Source: Haliclystus octoradiatus
Lineage: Eukaryota; Cnidaria; Staurozoa; Stauromedusae; Haliclystidae
Direction: 5' to 3'
DNA length: 64,000 nucleotides
Assembly: GCA_916610825.1 (NCBI GenBank)
Contig: OU744446.1
Location: 30,642,445-30,706,444 of the forward strand
A model generated the notes under the pieces. It searched no databases. It saw only the letters and a program-made list of their open reading frames with translations, and was not told the DNA's origin. Shown here piece after piece: positions 25,402 through 34,986 of this stretch (within the stretch, counting starts at the first letter, position 1; every line of letters begins with the position of its first letter). Made by a program: the position numbers and the translations under genes.

Positions 25402-25467
<66 letters not shown>

Positions 25468-28400
25468 GTATTATATAACCATGTCGTGTATGCTGTGAGT
25501 AAATATATGTCAACACTTGTGCCTATTGTTACATCTAATTACTTGGGATCCTAATGTTATTGTTGAGGTTTATCTATGTCATTGTAGAATTAGGTGGTAT
25601 TCAACATATGGTATAGCCTACTGTTCTAAACATTGTAGCTCACAATCAACTAATCAACTAACCTATGCGAATAAAGATCAAACTGTTTAGAGAGAAGTTG
25701 CAGATTGAGATTGTGACCTTCAGGAACAGACCAAATTTTCTTATCCTATTGAAGAAACAACATAGTTGTAAATATTACCAGGGCAACAGTACAAAAAGAA
25801 AATATGTAATGATAAAAATTGCATACAGTAGCAGGCTATGGTACCAGCTTACAACCCTAGTAAGATCAATGATGTTGTCCATCAATCATGCTTATTATTT
25901 ATCTTGTAAACAACGTCCATACAATGACATAGCCTACAGTAGGCCTACTTACTTTCCACAATAGTTCTGGATGTAGGTTAATCTGCATTGCTATTTTAAT
26001 AATACATTGTATTGGTAATACGATAACCATAACAAGCTTTTAGTAGAAGTTCCTTAGAGTACTTTTCAATTCCTAGTAGAAAGAGAATTTAAACATAGCT
26101 TGATGCAAGCCAAGCAACAAGTAGTTAATCCCTTCCATAGGCTACAAGCCCTTGCTAATTCTGATATACCGTCATGGTTCCAGGGTTAAATATTCGCCAA
26201 TTTTGGAAAGCTCAATAATGAAGTCAGATATAATGTCTTATGCCAGCTTAGCATATCTGCTTTTTAGGTAAAAAGAGCTTGACCACAAATATATTTATAG
26301 GATTAACTATAATATTTGTCAAGTTAAGAAATGAAAGATGTAGTGATACTGTTGAAAAAAATTCAAACAGCATATAGAACAAGACAAGTAAAATTGAACA
26401 AGAAATAATTTCAAGATCTTACAAGATAAAGTACAGTATAATTATTTTTGTTGCAAATTTTTAAATTAAATTATTATGTCTTCCCACAACTCTATTAATG
26501 CTCGCAGCTCAATTTGTTGATGCTAAGCTGTTGTGATCTATGTAGGCCTGAGTAACTTACATTTGCAGCTGATTTCAATGGAAATGTGACTTGAGTAGAG
26601 CCACCACCAAGATCCAATGCACCATATAAATCCCCATGATTAACAGAAGCTAAAGTACCTAATAAAAATAAGAGAAGCTTAACATCATAACATCATAACC
26701 TAATCAATGCTTATAGATTAGCCTCAAATATGGTGTGCCCAATCACAGCGCGCCTTGGTATCACGTGAATTTTTATCGGGCGCTGGTTGGTGAATAAAAC
26801 ACTAAAAATGTAAGCAAACTTGCATATGATCATTCTCAAAGTATATATTTCGATCGTTTATTCTGTCATACTGTCAATTTTCAATTATAAATTGACGGAT
26901 AAATGGAATTTTGAATAAGAGCAATGTTGTATGAATTGGAGAATTGATCTTTAATTTTAAATATTTCTTTGATTTTGATTATTTAAATCAAGATCCAAAC
27001 CGACAGAAGTGCTTACAATTTTCCAACGATGGCGATCGCTCGGTCAAAACATGATGTTTTCTCCTTTTATTTTATATTCTACGACCACAAAAGGCCTTCG
27101 CAGCAAATTTCAATTTTTGTTCACACCTCGTTCTATTGTTCTTCGATGGGCCGACCAACCAACACCTGGCTGTAACTCACGTGATACCAAGGTGCGCTGT
27201 GATTGGGCACACCATATTTTTGGTTTATAGCACACTTTTTAACCTTCAGTTTCATTAGGTCCTCACTGGAGCGCCGCACGGAATTGAGGGCTGTGATGGA
27301 ATGAGGCTACTTATAGACATATCAATAACGATTTTTCAGCACCAACAAAACAAAATGGATATGTCTCTTTTGAATCAAAAGCGTTTAAACTTCAAAATAA
27401 AAAGACGATAGCATTGCTTTATTATATTGCAAACTTTTTCCTGAAATGTGATTGGTTAAGAACCATTTTGAATATACAGACTATACGATCAAAGTGTAGT
27501 CTATCTAAGATAAGTTTTGGGCATTAATGTATGTTGGTTTTTAGCAATACTAGATCAGATCTCCTAGCAATGCTGTGATTTGAATAAATTCAATAGATTT
27601 GAATACAGTTTAGATTCGAATAGTTAACGTAAGTTGATAATTGATAAGTTTAAGGACTTGTAAACACAAAGGAAAAACTTCTAAGATTAACCGTTTGTCA
27701 GACATCAATCATAGACTATAACAACATAACTCACCACTCAAGAAATTGACTGTCACCCATCCATATATTCCCTCAGTTTGACCATCCAAGATTGAAACAA
27801 AATCAGTGGTATGACGGAATGAGAGCTTTTTGAAAAAGTTTTTGACCTAAACAAAATACACCCAGACGTGCAATAAAGGCTACAGTATTATGGGCAGCAT
27901 TAAAAATATGTAGACAGTGTCGCCCTATCGAAGGCACCCGTACCACTCCTCTATTTCTAGATGAGTGGATTTTCTCGCTGAGAGCAATGATTTTCAAACG
28001 CTCTTTGTTGATCTCAGCCGCGACACTACAGATCAATTTCCGAACGGATTTCATGGCAGATAGGTCTCGATGTCAATGCGCAACGATGCACCGCAGCTAT
28101 TCACAATGCAATTCCCTCTGGACCATTCCCTCCGCCATCCTCAGATGGTACTCATTTGATGTTTCAGATAAAGTCAAGGCTGAGTTGACCTTCGGGGGAT
28201 TTGAACCACAGTCGATCAGATATGATCCGATCTGAAGTTCGGTTGCTCCTCTTATTTAGAAATAAAGGTATTTGGTATTAACTGAATATTTAACTGAGGT
28301 AAAACGTTAGGATTGTCTGCAAACCGATTATGTGCCAGGAAGGTAGCAGACAGACAACTAACAGTAATACAATAGCGAAAGGAGGGCGTCGCATCTCATA

Positions 28401-31400
28401 GACTGTGTAAGAATATGTGCAGGGTCCGACAAAAGTGGGGATCCTGGGATCCTAGATCCCGGAAGGCTAGACAAAATTCAGAAGAAAATTGATGTTTTTA
28501 ATGATTTTCTGGTCAAACCTCAACAAGAAAAATTCAGAAGAAAAAGTTGAAATGCCCCTAGGATTCCAGAAGGCTGAACCTTTTGTCGGACCCTGAATGT
28601 GTGATATTCAGGGAGAGGTATCCTCACTCGTTTGATCGACGTGGTGATATAAGCCTAAAGAAATGATTCTGCGATCGTCAAGCAACAAACGGCTTGAAAG
28701 TACACAACAGTAGTTACAGGTTAATTGGAGCAAGGTTGGCACAATCATTGATAAACTTAGAATTTGAAGGATTAAAACTACAGTAAGTCCATGATCTACA
28801 GCCTTCAACGGTATCCACTGCGCCACAATTGACGACGAAGTAAGCTGGAAGTATAAGTTTGAAGGGCTAATATTTTGATACAGGTTTCATTGTAAGGTTT
28901 TTGAGCATTTTATAAAGATCACTATATAAAAATCTTATTATTAGAATCATTATTACCTTTGCCAATATCCCTGTAGCCTTGCCACCAGGTAATAGACGTA
29001 AACCAGCTGTTGCTTTAAGCGTCAATGGAGTAGTTGACCATCTTATCTGTGGTATTGTATCTTTTATAGCTCTATTTAATAATTTTTCAACGGTTTCAGC
29101 AGCCTATAATTATAAATTAGATACAGAAATAAAGTCAAAGACCAGTTGTCTCCGTTAATCAGAGTTTCGTTCAGTAGTAGGCCTACTCATCAGACAGTTC
29201 TTACTCATCCATTGCATAATAGGCCTACCGGTAACTATCTGATGAGCGCTATCGCGCGAAACTCTGAGTAACGGAGACAGCGTCTAGTCTTTGACTTTAT
29301 TTCTATACTGCTCTGTATATCCACATAGAGCACTCTATTGATGTTTTGCCATCAATAAAGTTAAGCCAGATAAACTAATTAAATGCTTGTTTTGTGGTTC
29401 AAAGTCCACATATCAGTTTTTATATACGCAACATCAATAAGAACAATTTTGTGATAACATATGGATTGATGCAGAGGGGATTACCTTATGAAGAGCTGCT
29501 GTGAATTTGTTTGTTTTTCATGTTTATGCAGGGGCCAGCATGCTTGCCTGTGTGCATACTCAAGTCTTTATTGAGGATTAGTAGGCCAAGAAACTTATAT
29601 CTAACCTCAAAAAAAGATTTGGGTCAGGCCTCAAGTAAGCATAATGCTTCCTTCCAGGCCTAGCCTACAATTGACTCTTATAAAACTAAGGCCATTCTAC
29701 ACAGGAATTGTTTAAGATTGTGAATTAGAGAGAATTAAGAATTTACAACTATTCCTATAGAAATAGAAGTATAGGTACCTTTGTTAGGGTGATACCATAT
29801 TTACGCATTTTTACTGTGTTTTGATGGACCCTGATTGCAATTAGACAATTAGGCCTACTTATAAACCATTACTATTTAAATTACCAGGATTGGATTGTCA
29901 GCATAGTGTGATAGACCAGGTTTTGTTTCTTGGAAGACTTCCGTCAAAAGTTTTACTTGCCCTCCTGAATGATAACAAGCAAAACATTGTAATAATCTAA
30001 ATGACATTAAAATTAACAATAACAAATTCATTTGAAAGCAGGATTTATTTGAATTTATTACAAGTCAGTCCTGTGAAAAAAGTATATTAATACTGTTTAT
30101 CGAATTATGCACACTTATCAGTGTATAATTTCTGAATAAATGATGATGATGATGAATAGGGTGACTCCTTAGCTAAGGGCCATGACTTCCAGGGTCCGAC
30201 AAAAGTGGTGGTCCTGGGATACTAGATCCCGGAAGGCTAGACAAAATTCAGAAGAAAATTGATGTTTTTAATGATTTTCTGGTCAAACCTCAACAAGAAA
30301 ATTCAGAAAAAAAAGTTGAAATTCCCCTAGGATTCCAGAAGGCTGAACCATTTGTCGGACCCTGATGACCTCAGAGAATTACTATCAAATTTCAACTTAA
30401 AGGTCAGTCTCATCTAATCTTAAATTCTCCTTTAGTCATGGTCTTCCTCGCTAAGGAGTCAGAAATGTGACTAAAAGAACGAACCAGTACAGATGATAAG
30501 AGCACAGAAATTGTATATAATTCACTTGAACATTATTGGTGACAAAACACTTAGGCTAATAGAGTGCTCAATGCAGATATCCAGAGAAGTATAGAAATAA
30601 AGACACAGACTAGATGTTGTCTCCGTTACTCAGAGTGTCGTGCGATACCTCAATTTCACTCAAAGATATAAGTGAACTGCTCATAGCCTACTGTATTACA
30701 AAGTAAGCACTAAACATAGATACATTCAAAAGGCTGTTTAAACACTTATTATAAAGTACTGTATGTACAAAGAGTGATATGTTTTTTATCGCTCATTTCA
30801 TTTTATTGTTTGATAAGACAGAAGCACAATAAAGTTTCCTACCAATTTGAAACATGGTGACTTATATATCTATTTGGGGGACCCTCCCATGACGAGAGCT
30901 GCTTAAGCTGTAAAAACTGATTAGACATGCACAAAAAGCATTAAGCATTCCTATTTGTGGTATATTGTCACACGTGATAGATTTACTATAATTTAGTAGG
31001 CCTATTATTAATACCCAGGCCTTTAATTTATGTAATTATTAAATCTTGATTAAGAGATCCAGATCCATTTGAGCCCCTGTTGTTATCGGTCATGTTTAAC
31101 TATATCACGCTATATCACATTATTCTAGCTCTTGTTGGGTTTCTATAAATTGTATAATCTTAGCAAGGCAGCGACAAGCCTCCTTTTCCAAAACCAGCTG
31201 ATGAGCAATCTGTTGTAGAAAAATTTATGAAAACTTTTTATGTCTCGAGACTCAAGCGCTATCAGACAGTGGCAGCTTGTGGTATACATAGTTGATGGGA
31301 CAGGAGGGTTGGCTAGATTGTCAAAGGCACCCATATTTTCTAGGGGGTCCAGGGGCATGCAACCCCACAAAAGTTTTCAAATTGAGGAAATTGTAGGCCT

Positions 31401-33367
31401 ATCAAGATTGTATGAGAAAAAGCAATAACTTATCCTTCTTTGATGTCACATAATCAAATATGTCTTATTCAAATTATTTTCTCTTATTGGCCATTTTGAA
31501 AGTTGCCTATACTTTACTTAAAGGGGCATTACTGACCGGCGATAATTATTTTGAAAAAAATACATTTGTTTCAAAACCTCATTTTCAAACACCAGTTGTG
31601 ACATCACCAACTCTGGTTTGAGTTTTCATGGCGATGAAATCCGGTAACTGGAATGTATCACGAGGAGTGTTTCGATGGCAGAAAAACTACAAAGAAGTGT
31701 TTTGTGATTTGCTAATACCGTTTACCAAAGATGTAATATGGAATAAAGCATTTTGTTGAAAGAAAACATAATGTAGATAATTACGCGCATTTGATACTGT
31801 TTTTTTGTTTACAAATCTATGAATGCGATTTACCTTGCAAAGATGAAACATTTCGAATCCAGCTTCATTTTGACAACATCAAATCGACGGCTTATATTTC
31901 TGTATTTCAATTACACTGACATTACTGAACCTCGATCGAAACAAAATAAACATCATATGTGATTTTTGGGTGTTTGGATATTATGGTTTGCTACAAAATT
32001 GATTCCAACAGAATTTAATTACTGATGGTTGCCCAGTCGTTCATTTGTCTGCGTTTCGAACCACGATGTTTTTGGTAAGAAACATTCTGATAAAATTTCA
32101 GACTTGTTCGCTTGGAATGATGATTTTGAGGACATATATATCTGTCGTAATTGAAACCCTGATTGTCATCATCTTTATATTCAACTCGTTTTGCTTTGCT
32201 TGCGTATTTCAAAAAAATGTTACAATATTGGAAGATTCGCTTCAGAATTCAAGGCTCAAATATCATCAGCTCACTGAAATAACATGACGTAAATAAAAAG
32301 CTACGAGATCAGATTTCAAAACATTCCATACAAAGGATGCCGGTCTTGTTTGAAATTGCTTACGTTCAGCCCGCAGAGTTAATTCCAAATACTTTTTGGC
32401 TGTTTATAAATGGATTAATTTGAAATCTATTTTTAAAAGCAAAAGAGACATCATCATACATGCAAGCAAGTATGAAGTGTTTCCATGAAAACAAACAGAG
32501 CATGACAGTCAGTCTTGAGAGGTCAGCAGACTAGTCAGGTGGTCAGGCTCCATGAATTACACATTTACCTTTTCAAATAAAATTTAATATATAAAGCCCC
32601 AGGATATAATTATAACGCGTGATAACATGCTTCTACGCATCAAAAGTAAGAGCCTGCCGAAAGGTGGAAAACTACAACAGCTTAATTGTACAACACATGG
32701 ACTATGAATGACTGACAAGGCGTAATGAGGTTGAAGTGATAGTTCCGGATCGTAGTAAAACGGCGATCATCCACGAGGCACGAGACAGTTACTATAGAAT
32801 AACGTATTAATAAATCGAAAACAAATGCAGAAGCAGGCATAAAATCATAATAGAGTAGATCACTATTTATATATGAAGATCACACAATAATAAGTAGATC
32901 ATTTCACTAACATACCTAGTTATACGTCAACCTACAACGGGAAGTCACATTCCACTGGGTGAAAACATAGACACTACGTGACACAAGATGATAAGATAAG
33001 CAGCATAGGCCGACTAAAGGGGGAGGATAAGCCAAACCATCTGTTAAAATGCAAATTTTGACTACAAATTTCATAAATACTTACTTTCATTCTGTCCAAA
33101 ATGAAAAACATGAACTCGTGTTCCAGTACTTCCAGCGTCAAAGATCAAACTGTAAAAATCATCTGTTCGTTTATTCATATGATAAACATTCTGTGTTATA
33201 CCAACTTCATAGATATTAACATTAGGTCGTGTGTCCTTTGCTAGCATATAATGAAATACGTATAAACCTCCACAACTTGCAATTATAAGTAAAAGGAAAC
33301 TTGTTTTTCTAGATGGCCGACGATTCCGCCTCATTTCCTCCATTTCAAATTCTCTCTGGTAACGCAT
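16581..33367 (-). CDS. ENTPD6: Ectonucleoside triphosphate diphosphohydrolase, ENTPD5/6 type
   Basis: Nucleoside di/triphosphatase of the CD39 family. ENTPD5/6 members act in the ER/Golgi lumen or are secreted, hydrolysing mainly UDP and GDP. Visible exons: 33085-33367, 29885-29964, 28957-29103, 27735-27846, 26561-26658, (missing), 20380-20447, 19575-19674, 18817-18890, 18531-18602, 17969-18025, 17568-17677, 16581-16667. The visible exons total 1288 coding bases. Residues 22-42 form one N-terminal membrane anchor; there is no C-terminal membrane segment, which separates it from ENTPD1-4/7/8. Apyrase regions: [12 protein letters not shown] (77-88), [11 protein letters not shown] (about 151-161), LDGQTEG with IYGW, and [11 protein letters not shown] (about 219-229). 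The end carries WALGAA. Exon 26561-26658 ends in phase 0 while 20380-20447 begins in phase 2, so an exon of 3n+2 bases is not visible. ENTPD5 is equally possible; the anchor favours ENTPD6. Confidence 0.9.
19901..20084. mobile_element. pogo/Tigger-like MITE, copy 3 (decayed)
   Basis: The right end GCACTTAAGCTGGGTACACTG matches the family, and the interior has the AATTCAGATAAGTGG and ATCTGCAACCTGGATTTG blocks. The left end is degraded to AAAGTAACCTGC. It lies in an ENTPD intron. Confidence 0.55.
20328..20356. repeat. Poly-T / poly-G tract
   Basis: A run of about 14 T followed by about 18 G on the plus strand, 15-20 bases downstream (minus strand) of the donor of exon 20380-20447. Homopolymers this long are error-prone in assemblies. 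Confidence 0.8.
20641..22125 (-). pseudogene. Decayed Jockey/CR1-like LINE, RT and C-terminus
   Basis: On the minus strand, 22112-21690 encodes the RT start with [19 protein letters not shown] and an HQFGF motif. A frame-shifted stretch at about 21660-21490 reads a [14 protein letters not shown]-type motif, and 21064-20645 reads the post-RT segment with KVQRKFTQ and [18 protein letters not shown]. Several frame changes and stops break it. The upstream endonuclease is absent, so it is 5'-truncated. It occupies the ENTPD intron upstream of exon 20380-20447. Confidence 0.8.
22291..22328 (-). ncRNA. Hammerhead-like motif, one base short
   Basis: Read on the minus strand: CCGT, CTGAAGA, a perfect GCGT/ACGC stem II, GAA, then CTCAGAGTA and ACGG. 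The stem I pair CCGT/ACGG is intact, but the A expected after GAA is missing, which would break the A15.1-U16.1 pair. Probably inactive. Confidence 0.45.
22415..22457 (-). ncRNA. Hammerhead ribozyme-like motif (left arm of pair)
   Basis: Minus-strand reading: stem I CTGT/ACAG, core CTGAAGA, a stem II with one mismatch against its partner at 22512, then GAA, helix III ACT/AGT, A, and stem I. All core positions are kept. Confidence 0.55.
22512..22554 (+). ncRNA. Hammerhead ribozyme-like motif, intact core
   Basis: CTGT (22512-22515), CTGAAGA (22516-22522), stem II CGCT/AGCG, GAA (22539-22541), helix III ACT/AGT with a 2-base loop, A (22550), ACAG (22551-22554). This is the order of a type I hammerhead with a minimal helix III, the form reported in Penelope-like elements. 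The U-U next to the core in place of the usual G-C at 10.1-11.1 is atypical. Confidence 0.65.
22804..22843 (-). ncRNA. Hammerhead ribozyme-like motif (left arm of pair)
   Basis: The exact inverted partner of the motif at 22888-22927: CTGT/ACAG stem I, CTGATGA, CGC/GCG stem II, GAA, ACT/AGT helix III, U at the cleavage position. Confidence 0.6.
22888..22927 (+). ncRNA. Hammerhead ribozyme-like motif, intact core
   Basis: CTGT (22888-22891), CTGATGA (22892-22898), stem II CGC-AGTA-GCG flanked by a U-U, GAA (22911-22913), helix III ACT/AGT with a 3-base loop, U (22923), ACAG (22924-22927). Confidence 0.65.
22992..23491. other. Assembly gap, 500 N
   Basis: Exactly 500 N. The round length suggests a placeholder of unknown true size. 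It sits inside the Penelope repeat region of an ENTPD intron, a place where foldback repeats would break an assembly, and it may hide the missing ENTPD exon. Confidence 0.99.
23648..25120 (+). CDS. Penelope-like reverse transcriptase with C-terminal GIY-YIG nuclease (5'-truncated)
   Basis: About 490 residues, open at the 5' side with no ATG start, so the first RT motifs are missing. Seen in order: [10 protein letters not shown] (RT motif A), [13 protein letters not shown] (motif B region), [11 protein letters not shown] (motif C with the catalytic YRDD), a [10 protein letters not shown] motif, a cysteine cluster [15 protein letters not shown], and a GIY-YIG-type nuclease reading VYIAKV, then [16 protein letters not shown], with a conserved downstream glutamate candidate (LAEKYN). 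This is the canonical Penelope layout with a C-terminal nuclease. The frame has no stop or frameshift over 1.47 kb, so it decayed little after truncation. The subfamily (Neptune, Poseidon, Nematis) cannot be named by eye. Confidence 0.85.
   Translation: MKEKTGVNQWKNSYSVIDWFKKINHKNKHTFMVFDIENFYPSISEDLLNKALNFATQFTSINESDKNIIMHSRKSILFNNGTAWTKKTNNSLFDVTMGSYDGAETCDLVGLFILDKLKQVFSLENVGLYRDDGLAILKNKSGPQAERLRKKVIKIFKEQGLNITIKTNMKVVDFLDITINLDTGTFQPYRKPNSQPSYVNVMSNHPPNIIKQLPTGINQRISDLSSNPEIFDNAKQQYEEALRISGHESHLHFNQRQMTNNNRRKRQRNIIWFNPPFNKSVKTNIGRIFLKLLNKHFPKEHQYRKIFNQNNIKVSYSCTSNMERIIKNHNRKVTSEPKADKQNTKQCNCRSKPTCPLQNKCQTESVVYIAKVTTEDDCVKNYIGLTEGSFKDRYTKHMLSFRNRNYELNTQLSKYIWQAKDNKLSYQIEWSILCKAAAYSNKSKRCFLCLAEKYNIICSKETLINKRSELISKCRHENKFYLSNFKTSKT
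25250..25291 (+). ncRNA. Hammerhead ribozyme-like motif downstream of the Penelope frame
   Basis: CTGT (25250-25253), CTGATGA (25254-25260), stem II CGTT/AACG (covaries with other copies), GAA (25275-25277), helix III ACTT/AAGT (covaries), A (25287), ACAG (25288-25291). It lies 130 bases past the stop codon, tying the motif to the Penelope terminal repeat. Confidence 0.7.
25403..25462. repeat. (AT)n microsatellite
   Basis: About 60 bases of nearly pure AT dinucleotide at the outer edge of the Penelope element; the same kind of tract centres the foldback copies. Confidence 0.95.
26731..27214. mobile_element. Foldback MITE with TA target duplication
   Basis: A 484-bp element in an ENTPD intron. 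Ends TGGTGTGCCCAATCACAGCG and its inverted copy, extending for about 38 bases to TCACGTGA with an occasional mismatch. It is flanked by TA on both sides, the Tc1/mariner-pogo type of target duplication. No coding frame with a transposase motif is visible. Confidence 0.75.
27914..28250 (-). mobile_element. tRNA-derived SINE, copy 1
   Basis: Minus-strand reading contains GTGGTTCAAATCCCCCGAAG (a B-box of the GGTTCRANTCC type) followed by GTCAACTCAGCCTTGAC and ATGAGTACCATCTGAG blocks known from many animal tRNA-derived SINEs. About 330 bp match the copy at 51928-52290 at high identity. The 5' A-box half is truncated here. It lies in the ENTPD intron between exons 28957-29103 and 27735-27846. Confidence 0.75.
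28420..28595. mobile_element. hAT-type MITE, copy 6 (complete)
   Basis: A 176-bp element from CAGGGTCCGACAAAAG to TTTTGTCGGACCCTG. Flanks AATATGTG (28412-28419) and AATGTGTG (28596-28603) form an 8-bp target duplication with one change. It lies in an ENTPD intron and has no coding capacity. Confidence 0.85.
29140..29345. mobile_element. Foldback Penelope-type terminal repeats
   Basis: Two inverted arms, each with a hammerhead-like motif (minus 29152-29198, decayed; plus 29235-29274), followed on the right by GTCTTTGACTTTATTTC and a TAGAGCACTC block of the terminal repeat family. Confidence 0.6.
29235..29274 (+). ncRNA. Hammerhead-like motif with G-C closed stem II
   Basis: CTGATGA (29239-29245), perfect stem II GCGC/GCGC, GAA, helix III ACTC/GAGT with one-base loop, A, then ACGG. 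Stem I partners CTAT and ACGG pair imperfectly. The G-C at positions 10.1-11.1 is the canonical form. Confidence 0.5.
30190..30364. mobile_element. hAT-type MITE, copy 7 (complete)
   Basis: A 175-bp element with the family ends. Flanks ATGACTTC (30182-30189) and ATGACCTC (30365-30372) are an 8-bp target duplication with one change. It lies in ENTPD intron 1. Confidence 0.85.
30540..30665 (-). mobile_element. Penelope terminal-repeat fragment
   Basis: Contains the AGAGTGCTCAATGC block and, on the minus strand, a partial hammerhead-like 3' half with CTCTGAGTAACGG. The CTGANGA core is not preserved. Confidence 0.5.
31510..32930. other. ENTPD intron 1 DNA, unclassified
   Basis: No exon is supportable. 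A TTAAAGGGGCATTACTGACC stretch at about 31520 resembles TTTAAAGGGGCAAAAATGAC near 19133, so both may be ends of one low-copy repeat that I cannot delimit. Confidence 0.35.
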
Positions 33368-34949
33368 GGATTCCGTAAACTATAGTGTAAATATTTTGAA
33401 AGGAAATTAATACCCGTTGCACGACACTTCATTGGAGATGAACAGAAGGTACTTGATTCAAAATGTATTATTTCCAACTCCCCGGTTAATCGCCATTTCA
33501 CAAAAGGAAGAGCATTTCAACATTTACAAATTGCCACAAAACGAGGCACAGGCGTCGAGTCATGTAAAAGATCACCCACTGGTAAGAGAATCGTCATTAA
33601 TAAAAAAAAACTATCAAATTACGGAAAGAATAGAGGAATATTTCAAATACTGATCATCAAGTTTGATGCAACATACAACATAATCGCCCAGAGAAATGAG
33701 TTCGCCTACGATTTTCAGCGTAGGGTTATGGTTAAACGGTTATTTTACTGCTTGACTCATGACGTATCTAAACTTGAAGGGTGAGCAGTTGTTCCGAGTA
33801 CTTGTTTATGGTTTTACCCGTTTGTCACGTGACTGCTGATGGGAAATTATAACACCCGTGGTTTGTGACCCCTACAATTTGTTATCGCTTACCTCACGAA
33901 GAGTATTGCTCTTCACAACAAAGTTTTTATAACAGCAAACTACATCCCGGTGTATGCGCAGAGAGTTAGTAATGTATTCTCGATTTTATTAGTGGGGTAA
34001 CGGCAGTAGAATGACCATATTCCCAATTATGGGGCCTCTTGCGAGGGGGATTTTCACCCCTGGAGAATGTTTCAATGTAAATATGCCTCAAGGTCTCTTT
34101 ACAATGCATTTTCTAAGAACCGTTGAGTTTACTTTTAGTGGGGGATGTTACTCCCCCCCACAAAAACTTCATTGGTTCACTGTCACAACGAGATGGATTT
34201 TATCATGTAGTTAATAACCATGTACTTTCAGTCAAGCGGGATACATCAAAATAATATATTCAACTTTTTACAAGGGGAGAAACGAGGTGATACGTCTGTT
34301 AATTATCCCGGTGTTGCATACACAGTTTTCTACTTCCTCTTTTAGCCTCTTGAAAATTTTCAGAGATCTGTCTGTCTAGTATTGACATGCCAAACATATG
34401 ATCAACTCCAAATACTATACTTTTTATTTACGGGTAAAATAAAGTTTCTGAAGAATTTTAGAATGATATCTGCTTTTATTGGATTGAACAACCATAACGA
34501 AAAATCAATGAGTAATTGACGGGGATGGTGGGAATAGGGGTAGTAATTTACGCACATGCGCAAAATAAGGGTCTTCAAAGGTGCACAACTTTGGGGTTTG
34601 ATTATTTCAAAGAACATTGCTTCCTAAATTAAACCCCAGTTGATGTGAATCAATGGAGTAAAATCCTTTATTGCCAGCAAACACACATACGTTATAGAGA
34701 TGATGCAAGGACACTATGTAATAGATGAAAACAATACAGATAAGTATTCAAGGTATTATTATATATTTTGCTGCAATAAAAAACTATAATTGATATATTT
34801 GTGATTTTATATGATTTGAAAAGGAATGCTTAGAGCTATCAAATACATTACGTTATGAATAGGCTATCAATCATCATATTGCCGATTAATATCAAATTTA
34901 TATTATTAAAAAAATGTGAATTATTTTCTCAATTTATATAAACTCTCAT
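33368..34949. promoter_or_regulatory. Intergenic interval upstream of ENTPD and downstream of BTBD7
   Basis: Must contain the ENTPD promoter. No TATA box or CpG cluster is clear. A GACGTAT half CRE occurs at about 33762. Short open frames here lack protein motifs. Confidence 0.35.
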
Positions 34950-34955
34950 TTTATT
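34950..34955 (-). terminator. Poly(A) signal candidate for BTBD7
   Basis: Minus-strand AATAAA 32-37 bases past the proposed BTBD7 stop, supporting a 3' terminal exon at 34987-35073. Confidence 0.55.
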
Positions 34956-34986
34956 TGAAGGATGTGTCATTGGTTAGATTTTGTCT

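Larger units (their letters stand above)
23492..25462 (+). mobile_element. Penelope-like element with inverted terminal repeats
   Basis: The unit contains a 5'-truncated reading frame (23648-25120), a 143-bp inverted repeat at 23492-23634 and 25075-25217 with no difference that I can see, a hammerhead-like motif (25250-25291), the TTATTATTTACCGCTCTG block, an ATTGAGCACTG block, and a closing (AT)n run. The right inverted repeat starts inside the last codons of the frame. Inverted partial copies at the 5' side are known for Penelope insertions. It sits in the ENTPD intron between exons 26561-26658 and 20380-20447, on the strand opposite to the host gene. Confidence 0.85.

Noticed and set aside
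25265-25516. Minus-strand frame with a Tyr-Ile repeat
   Set aside because: Produced by the (AT)n tract of the Penelope terminal repeat.
25890-25985. A possible ENTPD exon ending GGAAA|GTAAGT on the minus strand
   Set aside because: The donor consensus is good but the coding potential does not resemble ENTPD5/6 and the required phase 2 end is not satisfied.
27803-28235. Open frames of about 80 codons on both strands
   Set aside because: They lie within the SINE copy, and the same DNA recurs at 51928-52290 without a conserved frame.
31143-31428. Overlapping frames in ENTPD intron 1
   Set aside because: No motif and no splice context; the frames are complementary to each other.
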